Below are positions 1-7,600 of a stretch of 64,000 nt of DNA, piece by piece. The notes below the pieces were generated by a model, which had not been told where the DNA came from, did not search any database, and saw nothing but the letters and a program-made list of their open reading frames with translations. A program made the translations under genes and the position numbers. The stretch's first letter is position 1. Every line of letters starts with the position of its first letter. This DNA comes from Candidatus Pristimantibacillus lignocellulolyticus. Lineage in GTDB: Bacteria > Bacillota > Bacilli > Paenibacillales > Paenibacillaceae. The stretch lies in contig CP097899.1 in assembly GCA_023639215.1 (NCBI GenBank), forward strand, positions 2,543,001 through 2,607,000. The letters are read 5' to 3'.

Positions 1-590
1 TCCGTTATTACTGTCTCTAGCTCAAAGGCTGCAGATACTAGGTCAGAGCGAGTAGCGGTTTCCTTATAATTAGTCGGAAAATCAATATTTTGTTTTTTTA
101 AGGCTTGGATATACCCCGCAGCCCAGTCTGCAGCACCCTCTACATTTGCATCCTTTTCAGGTTCAATATCAAGTACGCGTGCAGTTGCGACCGCCATCTC
201 TTGGACGGTCATGTCCTTACTAGGGCTGAAAGTTCCATCTGGGCTCCCTAACATGATGCCAGCTTCTTTAGCAGCTGCAATCTCTTCTACGTACCATGCA
301 CCAAGTTCCACATCTTTGAAGGGTTTCTCTGTTACAACCTTAGTATCCGGTGTTCCTATACCTTCAAGATTTAGAAGTAACGCAGCTACTCTAGCAAATT
401 GTGCACGATTCATATTTTGATCGAGTCCAGACTCTCCGCCGTTTATTCCGGAAAAAATCCCTTTAATTTGTAACTGCTCAAACTTTTGCTGTGCAGTTAA
501 GTCAGAAGCATTCGCGACATTCTCTACAGTTGGAATGAGGAAATATCCCATTAACAAAAGAACTATCATTAGGCTTATATGTTTTTTCAT
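1..590 (-). CDS. S-layer homology (SLH) domain protein, N-terminal part (runs off the window)
   Basis: Open reading frame on the minus strand from ATG at 588-590, with no stop before the window edge, so only the first ~196 codons are visible. It begins with a typical signal peptide (basic MKKHISL, then a hydrophobic stretch to about residue 29). The rest reads as SLH repeats: a first repeat with the ending MNRAQFARVAALL, then FKDVELGAWYVEEIAAAKEAG and GSPDGTFSPSKDMTVQEMAV, and part of a third. SLH repeats anchor exported proteins to pyruvylated secondary wall polymer. Because the SLH repeats sit at the N-terminus, the functional domain should lie beyond the window. Upstream bases on the minus strand contain GAGAGAGGTTGAG, an acceptable ribosome site. 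Confidence 0.85.
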   Translation of the reverse strand, partial: MKKHISLMIVLLLMGYFLIPTVENVANASDLTAQQKFEQLQIKGIFSGINGGESGLDQNMNRAQFARVAALLLNLEGIGTPDTKVVTEKPFKDVELGAWYVEEIAAAKEAGIMLGSPDGTFSPSKDMTVQEMAVATARVLDIEPEKDANVEGAADWAAGYIQALKKQNIDFPTNYKETATRSDLVSAAFELETVIT

Positions 591-970
591 TTTAGATTCT
601 CAACCTCTCTCAATAGAAAAATTTTAGTTCTATTTCCTATTTGCGAATAGTAGTTTTACCAACTCTCTCTTGTAGTTTTGAGTTATCGACAATTAGAACA
701 TCAATTCGCCATAAATTATAGTGAATTGCCTGTTTGTATTCTATCATAGTAGATTAGCTAATAAATGAAACTTAAAGAAAACTTTAAGTTCATGCGAGAG
801 ATAAAACATACCAAAGAAACAAATCCCGCATTCGAAATATACACCTGTATAATATGTTTGGAGATGTATTTGAAATCGAACATCGTGGAGCTTAAAAAGA
901 TACTTTACCTAATCGTAATGAGTCAATGGCCACGCTGATTCTGGAGACAAAAACACCAAGTAATGGGATA
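591..970. other. Intergenic stretch without recognisable gene
   Basis: AT-rich spacer between the SLH gene start (promoter side of that minus-strand gene) and the dus fragment at 971. Both strands carry many stops and I see no convincing ORF, RNA or repeat. The minus-strand SLH gene must have its promoter here, but no clean -35/-10 pair stands out. Confidence 0.5.
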
Positions 971-1090
971 AATACGTCAGGTTTTGCAGCTGTACTAACG
1001 ACGTGACGGGATACAACATGTTACATCTTCCATTGGCGCTAATATAAAAAACGGCTTCGGTAAATCAAGCCCAAAATTCTGTTCGATACT
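971..1090 (-). pseudogene. Decayed 5' fragment of a tRNA-dihydrouridine synthase gene
   Basis: This stretch aligns almost base for base with 12387-12506, the first ~40 codons of the intact dus gene in this window, including shared runs such as GCAGCTGTACTAACGACGTG and CTAATATAAAAAACGGCTT. Scattered substitutions and small indels break the frame, and the start codon region is altered. It lies in the same minus orientation as the intact copy. The rest of the gene is absent here; a different part of a dus gene is found at 4321-4578. Clearly non-functional. Confidence 0.8.
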
Positions 1091-1102
1091 ACACGTTAAT
1101 GA

Positions 1103-1126
1103 ACCGTCCGGGGTGGACGGTTTTTC
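1103..1126 (+). terminator. Rho-independent terminator-like hairpin
   Basis: A 7-bp stem ACCGTCC/GGACGGT with a short GGGGT loop is followed directly by TTTTTCTT. No intact plus-strand gene lies upstream, so it may be left over from a lost gene. Confidence 0.55.
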
Positions 1127-1251
1127 TTATGCTCAAAAAAGGACCTCATCGTGATGTTTGTGTTCAACGCCTCGCAGATATTTGCAGAGGACAGTATCCT
1201 TTAGTGATGTTATGATTAGAATAATTAATTTACTTATTTAGCTCTTGCAGA

Positions 1252-3420
1252 TTGGGGTTACGATTGATAATGAGGGGTATTCTCCAATTCAGTTCTCGTA
1301 CTATTTGGCTTCATACAGTTGCTATCATAATTATTGGTTTGATAGCAAGCTATCTCTATCTCGCCATTTCTGTCCCAGACTCCCCTAAGATACAAAGTGA
1401 AAAAGGCGTTTTGGATTTAACGCAGGTTCATATTAGTAATGACCCACTGAAGCTACAAGGAGAGTGGGCGTTCTATTGGCAAGAGCTACTGACACCTGAG
1501 GACATACAGAATCGCTTAGAAAGCGACGGGAATTTTGATCGTTGGATCAGTATCCCAAGCTCTTGGCTAAACTATCGGTTAGATGATCAGCAGCTGAGTG
1601 GTACAGGCTTCGCAACTTTTCGTGTGGTTATCGAGCTTAGCGAGCAGGATCAGAATGAGCGGCTTGCTTTGCGAATGCCTACCATTTTTCATTCATATAA
1701 GTTATGGGTTAATGGCGAGTTACTAGAAGAAGTTGGCGTGGTTGGTCAGGACAAGAGCAGCGTAACACCGCATCTAGCAACGAAGTTGGTGTTCTTCCAG
1801 CCCGAGAAAGATAGGGTGGAGCTGGTTATGCAAGTCGCCAACTTCCATCATATGCGTGGCGGCATCACCAAGTATATCGAGCTGGGCGGCAGTGATGTGT
1901 TGACGGTCAAGACAAATCTGAAAATTGCCGCAGAAATGTTCATTACCGCAAGCCTGCTGGTGATTGGCGTGTATCACCTGCTATTGTTCGCATTGCGACG
2001 CAAAGACAGAGCTCCATTATATTTTGGTCTGTTCACCATGTTGTTCGGTATCCGATCATTGCTGGTCGGCGAGCTTTTGATCACACAATTGTGGCCAGTG
2101 TTTCCATGGGAATTGCAGTTCAAGATCGAGTATCTGATTCTTTGCAGTAGTGTATACATCATCATGATGTACTCTGAGTGCATCTTTCCAAATTATGTGT
2201 CGCGTTGGTTTCATCTTGGCACGCGGATCGTAACTTGCTCATTCTGTATCGTAATTATCGTGACTCCTGCACTTATCTATACAAAATTATTACTGGCGAT
2301 CGGTGTGATCGTAGTTCTCCATATGATTTATCTAATGATTGGTCTTGCCCTAGCAGCTATGCGGCGTACGGAGGGAGCAACGATTTTCCTGCTGGTGTCG
2401 GTGGTAGCTCTTGTTACCGTTATCAACGACTTTTTATATTTTAACGAATGGTCACGAATCGGTAATACATCTCCGCTTGGTCTGTTGGTATTTACGATTG
2501 CACAGATGATTCTGCTTTCATCGAGATTTACGAGGGCGGCATCGAACGAGGAGAGGATTGCAAGTGAGCTGCAGGACGCTAATAAAAAGCTGATCGAAAT
2601 GAATATGAATTTGGAAGGAACCGTGCAGGAACGCACTCAGGCTTTAACCGCAGCTCATGATGATCTACGCACTTCGTATGACCGTTTGCTCCACTCTGAG
2701 CAAGGGAGAAAAAAGCTCCTTGCCTATATTACGCATGATCTGCGTATGCCACTGTCCAGCATGCTTGGTTATGTGGAAGCTGTGCAGGACAGAGTTAAGC
2801 CGGAGCATGATGAACAGTATTTGAACTATATTCGGGATAACACAATAAGGATTAACCGCATGATCGAGGAATTGTCCTTCTTGTCGCATTTAGAGACGGG
2901 ACAAGTCTCGTACCGAATGGAGCAGGTTTCTGTCTTCCAATTCTTGCGCAAGTTCTATGAACAATATGAGCTAGTTGTGCGTGACGCAGGATTAGATTTC
3001 GTGCTGGATATCGGAAATGCGGAAGATCAAGGACTCGGCTCGCCTGTTGTCGAGATGGATACGCAACGATTGGAGCAGGCGTTGTTCAATCTGGTTTCAA
3101 ACGCAATGAAGTTCTCTTCTAAAGGTGGTATGGTGCGTATTGCGCTAGCTGTGGACGAGGTGAATCATACTCGTTATGCGATCATTAGCGTACAAGATTC
3201 TGGCATGGGAATTCCTCCAGACCAGCTCGAGCAAATCTTCGATCGCAATTACAAGTATTATCGACCGGGCATGGAGAAGAACGTGGAGGGCAGTGGGCTT
3301 GGGTTGGCGATTTGCAGGGAAATCGTACAAGCGCATGAAGGGATGGTTCGAGCAGAGAGCGACGGCCTTACGGGGGCGATCTTCTATATATCGCTACCTT
3401 ATATTGTAGAAGAAAGGTGA
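1252..3420 (+). CDS. Membrane sensor histidine kinase with 7TM-DISM-type input domain
   Basis: A 722-residue sensor kinase from the TTG at 1252. No clear ribosome site precedes this codon, and ATG 1270 (seventh codon), about 12 bases after a GGGG, is an equally good start. Order: one N-terminal membrane segment, an extracellular domain of about 180 residues with a beta-sandwich look (7TMR-DISMED2-like), a block of seven hydrophobic segments (roughly 215-420), a coiled linker, then HisKA and HATPase domains. The phosphoacceptor is His495 in YITHDLRMPLSSM. The N box NLVSNAMKFSS, G1 DSGMGIPPDQ and G2 GSGLGLAI are all present, so it should be active. It is separated from the response regulator gene by only a few bases and should be cotranscribed with it. 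The signal sensed is not evident; DISM-type input domains are often thought to bind carbohydrates or related ligands. Confidence 0.9.
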   Translation: MGLRLIMRGILQFSSRTIWLHTVAIIIIGLIASYLYLAISVPDSPKIQSEKGVLDLTQVHISNDPLKLQGEWAFYWQELLTPEDIQNRLESDGNFDRWISIPSSWLNYRLDDQQLSGTGFATFRVVIELSEQDQNERLALRMPTIFHSYKLWVNGELLEEVGVVGQDKSSVTPHLATKLVFFQPEKDRVELVMQVANFHHMRGGITKYIELGGSDVLTVKTNLKIAAEMFITASLLVIGVYHLLLFALRRKDRAPLYFGLFTMLFGIRSLLVGELLITQLWPVFPWELQFKIEYLILCSSVYIIMMYSECIFPNYVSRWFHLGTRIVTCSFCIVIIVTPALIYTKLLLAIGVIVVLHMIYLMIGLALAAMRRTEGATIFLLVSVVALVTVINDFLYFNEWSRIGNTSPLGLLVFTIAQMILLSSRFTRAASNEERIASELQDANKKLIEMNMNLEGTVQERTQALTAAHDDLRTSYDRLLHSEQGRKKLLAYITHDLRMPLSSMLGYVEAVQDRVKPEHDEQYLNYIRDNTIRINRMIEELSFLSHLETGQVSYRMEQVSVFQFLRKFYEQYELVVRDAGLDFVLDIGNAEDQGLGSPVVEMDTQRLEQALFNLVSNAMKFSSKGGMVRIALAVDEVNHTRYAIISVQDSGMGIPPDQLEQIFDRNYKYYRPGMEKNVEGSGLGLAICREIVQAHEGMVRAESDGLTGAIFYISLPYIVEER

Positions 3421-3427
3421 CAATGTG

Positions 3428-4132
3428 ATGGACATGCACAAAATAATGATCGTCGATGATGATCCTCATATATGCGAGATTGTTCAGGTGTATTGCGAAA
3501 GGGAGGGCTTCTTAACCTCGTACAGTCATAGCGGGACAGAAGCCTTGAAGCTGCTTACGTCTTTTGAGCCGGATTTGATTGTACTGGATGTACTGCTGGC
3601 TAATGAAAACGGCATTGATTGGTGCAGGAACGCACGTAACTACACGAATGCGCCGATCGTATTTCTGAGTAGTCGTGAAGAGGATGAGGTGAAAATTAGT
3701 GCATTATCCTATGGCGGAGATGATTATATGACCAAGCCGTTCAGTCCGGGCGTACTCATGGCCAAGATCAAGGCACATCTTCGTAGAGTGTCGACGGGCA
3801 GAAGGGAACAACTTCTGGAGTTACCGGGTTTGACGCTGGATTTCTTCACACAGTCCGTCAACATGGGCAGTGAAACGATCTCTTTATCGAAAAAGGAGTT
3901 CAGTCTACTTTCCTATATGGCACAACACGTGAACCGTGCCGTCACTGTCGATACGTTGTTTCAGCTCATCTGGGGAACAGAGAGTCTGGAGGATACGAGA
4001 ACGGTCGCTGTACATATTAGTAATTTACGAAAAAAAATCGAGGCTGACCCTGCCAATCCGGAGAGAATTGTTACGATTCGGGGGGCCGGATATATGCTAG
4101 TTGCCATAAGTGCGTTACAAGCGCGTACTTAG
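3428..4132 (+). CDS. OmpR/PhoB-family response regulator
   Basis: DNA-binding response regulator of 234 residues, partner of the kinase just upstream. The receiver domain has the acidic pair in IMIVDDDPHI, the phosphoacceptor Asp in LIVLDVLL (about residue 54), the conserved Ser region FLSSRE and Lys in MTKPFSP. The C-terminal winged helix has the usual family ending VAVHISNLRKKIEADP and TIRGAGYML. A GTG at 3425 opens the frame, but the ribosome site AAAGGTGA (3413-3420, overlapping the kinase stop) is spaced best for ATG 3428. Two strong hairpins follow the gene. Targets are unknown; the nearest downstream gene is on the other strand. Confidence 0.92.
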   Translation: MDMHKIMIVDDDPHICEIVQVYCEREGFLTSYSHSGTEALKLLTSFEPDLIVLDVLLANENGIDWCRNARNYTNAPIVFLSSREEDEVKISALSYGGDDYMTKPFSPGVLMAKIKAHLRRVSTGRREQLLELPGLTLDFFTQSVNMGSETISLSKKEFSLLSYMAQHVNRAVTVDTLFQLIWGTESLEDTRTVAVHISNLRKKIEADPANPERIVTIRGAGYMLVAISALQART

Positions 4133-4176
4133 TATTAAGATTGGTAGCCTACTATAAGTAGAGTGAAATATAAGTG

Positions 4177-4220
4177 AATTATAGTTGGAATTTGTTCTGG
4201 ACTCTATTCCAACTATAATT
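4177..4220. repeat. 15-bp inverted repeat downstream of the response regulator
   Basis: AATTATAGTTGGAAT at 4177-4191 is the exact reverse complement of ATTCCAACTATAATT at 4206-4220, with a 14-base loop. There is no T-run after it, so it is not a classic terminator. It may stabilise the mRNA 3' end or be a protein-binding site. Confidence 0.6.
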
Positions 4221-4257
4221 GAGCCAGGAGCAATATGATCGAGAATCTTATTCACAG

Positions 4258-4302
4258 ATCAGACCAGCCTACTCCGAGCGGAGTAGGCTGGTCTGATTAT
4301 TA
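4258..4302 (+). terminator. Long perfect hairpin, probable terminator of the two-component operon
   Basis: A perfect 18-bp stem (4258-4275 with 4280-4297, key half CAGACCAGCCTACTCC) with a 4-base loop GAGC. The tail is only ATTATTAA, a weak U-run, but the stem is very stable and sits where the kinase/regulator transcript should end. Confidence 0.6.
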
Positions 4303-4320
4303 AGCGATTAGACAGACGAT

Positions 4321-4578
4321 TTTAATCTAACTCTTGCTCTAAATAAGGTTGTACTAAACGTCGCACTTCATCAGTTGACTTAGTATCCATATTTGATTTC
4401 TTAGTTCGCCTGCGCTTCTAAATCCACGGATATAGATTTTGAAAAAGCGAAGAAGTGGTTTGAATGAACGTGGCTCGGTTTCTGTATACTCGTCAATATG
4501 AGGGTAACCCAATCTTGTTTTAACAATAACCGGCAATCCGCCTGCTAGAATAATGTCTGCTGCAATTTTTCTTTGCAA
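4321..4578 (-). pseudogene. Decayed 3' fragment of a tRNA-dihydrouridine synthase gene with an internal deletion
   Basis: Minus-strand remnant matching two separate parts of the intact dus gene: the middle (AGGLPV..VKTRLGY, 12061-12130 in the intact copy) fused to the last ~60 codons (EPRSFKPLLRFFKIY and GELRNQ, 11533-11700). About 115 codons between them are missing, the 5' half is absent, and the last part is frameshifted. It has the same orientation as the intact copy and as the 5' fragment at 971, but the two fragments are in the wrong order for one interrupted gene. Confidence 0.8.
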
Positions 4579-4585
4579 AATAGAA

Positions 4586-4635
4586 GGAGACCCTTCCGAC
4601 TGGACATTATCCAGCCGGAAGGGTCTCCATTTTTT
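4586..4635. terminator. Strong terminator hairpin between dus remnant and SLH gene
   Basis: An 18-bp stem with one mismatch (GGAGACCCTTCCG at 4586 pairs with CGGAAGGGTCTCC ending at 4628), loop ACATTAT, then ATTTTTTG on the plus strand. It sits just past the stop of the minus-strand SLH gene (4646), so it may terminate that transcript, although the T-run is on the plus-strand side. Confidence 0.65.
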
Positions 4636-4645
4636 GTTTACGCCT

Positions 4646-7600
4646 TTACTTAGCCAGATATTCGACGAACCTTACAAAGATAGTGGCTACTTCGGAACGG
4701 GTAGCTCTACCTTTAGGGTCAAAGATGTTGTTACCCTTACCTGTTACAATGTCGATGCCTTGTAGCGCCTTAACTGCCTCCAATGCCCATGAACTTATTT
4801 TGCTTTCATCCGCGAAGGACTGAGTTTGGCTTTGAGGGATCTCATAGCCCTTGAAGTTCATATAGTTATACAATATCACTAGCATCTGTTCGCGTGTCAT
4901 CGATGCATTAGGATCAAACAAATCTGCGCTTATACCGTTGACTATGCCGTTTTCAGCAGCCCACTCGACTGCCGCCGTGTACCACTGTCCGTCCGTCACG
5001 TCGCTAAAGCGGGAACTGGAGTAGTCGGAGCGGTTTACATTCTCAAGATTGGCAAGTACCTCTACAAACATCGCACGTGTCATTGAGGTGCTCGGCGAGA
5101 ACGTCGTGGACGTAGTGCCGTTGAAAATGCCGAATGTGTAGGCTGAGTTTACGTAGCTGTAGAACCAGTCGTCCATGTTGATATCATTGAAAGAATTGCC
5201 CGATATCACGATGAAGCCCAGAGGGGTGTTGTCATCGAACACAAGCTCAGTACCCTCATGGATGTTCAACGCTATGCCGTTGTCGCCTGGTAGTGCAACT
5301 TTGGCGCTCTTGTCTGTTGGAATGGTCACCTTACCGTTTGAGTTTATTGTTGTGCCTTCAGGCACTTCAAGCTTCGTCCCGCCCTTGGTCGTAATCAAGC
5401 CACCGCCAGGCAGGGTAGTATTGCCGTTTGAGTCTGTGACCGCGGGCTTATCCTTCGGTGTGTTCACTGTATAGGTCGGCTTTGACGATCCATTGTCTGT
5501 CCCGTTGCCCGTATTACCGTTGTTTCCGCCAGAAGGACCAGGCACAATAGGAGTATTTTTCGGCATAGCTGTCGAAGTTATTTCCACACTGTCGCCCTTC
5601 GCGTTCACCGCGACGACCTTGAAGGTGTAAGTTTGGCCGTTAGTCAGGCCTGTGAAAGTATATTCGGTCTCCTTAGTACTCAGTGTGACTGGCGTTTCAT
5701 TGTCATACCAGACCTTGTAGCCCAATATCGCACTGCCACCGTCATCAGCCGGAGCAGTCCAGCTCAATGTGACGTGTCCATCGCCCGCCTTAGTTTTTAA
5801 GCCGCCAGGAGCACTAGGTACGTCTAGTTTTCTCTGAGAAAACATCCAATCAAAGACGTCTGAGTAGTCATTGTCCCAAGCCGGCAAGCTAGGGGATTGT
5901 GCTATTGGAGCTATGCTCCAAGTCTTCTCAGTAAAAGGATTCTCCATAGTAATCTCGTTGTAAAGAACCGCCGCTTCTACTTCGTGCGCTATATAGTCAA
6001 GAAGGGGAGGTGTGTTGTCCGGATTTGGTCTCTGACTTGGCTGATCATATTGATTGTATGGCCACGTGAGAGCTTCATTGCTCTGGAAACGAGAAGCCCT
6101 TGCGTTGGTCAAATCCGAAATATCGTTAGTAATGAAGTTATCGAGCTGCGATGCATTTACTCGAGTGTCATAAGTGTTTACAAATATCCAATAGGCCTGG
6201 TCTTTGTGAGCTTCGTTTGCGCTCGCTGACGGCGTACCACTTGCAATTCCCAAAGGTGCAGCTGCCGCGAAGAAATCAGGGTATGTGTTAATTAAGGTGT
6301 TCGTATACATTGCACCCATTGAAAAACCCGACGCATAAATAAGGTTAGGGTCAACTGCCCCGCTGGCAACCATGTCGTCGATAATCTTCTTAACATCGCC
6401 TATTTGTGGAGTAGAACCGCCACTAAAGGAAATATTCAGAATATGGCTAGCATATTTGTCAGGATCTTTTTCCATTTTCTTCATCAGAGCAACCGAACCG
6501 TTAGCGGATTTCATTGACGCTTTTTGATCGATATGTGCTTGTGTGCCGCCGCGTGAAAAACCATGAGTATAGACATATAGCGGCATTCCTTGTAACACTT
6601 CACCTTCTTCATCCTTGTGAAGATAGAGTGCGTAATTGACTGAATCGCTTGTAAGTGATGTAAACTTGTCAAGGATCGGATTTACAACGTTTTCCTGTCC
6701 AAAAACCACGTAGCTAAGGGGAGCGCCTTTAGTTAGAACGATATCGTCGTTTTGAACAATATTGTAATTTTGTTTTGTCGAGTTACTGCTGTAGAGTGTT
6801 GAATTGCCGCCGACTTCTGTATAAAACTCAAGCTCAACTACAATGTAACGGCCACTTGCCAGACCGTCCTGATAATCCGGTGAATTGTTTACCTTCCCAA
6901 GATAGCCGCGCACTTTCGGTTCGTCATTGGCGTATACTCTTGAGATTTTGCGCGTTCCTTCAAAGACTACTGAGTCACCGACTAGCGTCGTGTTTCTAGC
7001 TGACACAGTAAACATGCCTGGATCAAGCTCGGAACCTATCGCTTCTTTCCCTTCGCCTAAGTCGATGATGAGAGCCGTTGTGTACTCGCCACTAGCAAAG
7101 TTATCATTCCATACGATAAAAGGAAGTTGATCAGCGGCTGGATCATCTTTGAATGTCACGTGAATTTTATGATCAGCGCTAATATTTGTTAAAGAAAAAG
7201 TATTATCGTAGGATATAGTCACAGCCTCACCATCAACCGTTACGGTATCTACAATTTTTCCGTGATCAGGGATAATCGTAAATGTTTTGACTGAGCCAGG
7301 CACGACTCTTAGAACATTGCCGGGTGCGTTCGGAGTTATTTGGCCGCCCGTATCCGTGGAGGTGGTGATTGAGAATCTAGTGTCCAATTCATCGGTATCA
7401 ATGAGCTCCAAGCTGTCTGCAAATGCAGAATGACCACCAAAACCCTTGTCCGGATCTCCGAAAGCGGAAACGACTTCATAGCGATCCCCACCATTTTCCG
7501 TCGAGTTATTGATATAAACCTCGAAGGTAAACTTGCCTGGCTCCAAGGTCAAGTTTCTTTTTGGGATTCTCATTTCCACAATGTATCCAGTGTCCGTGAT

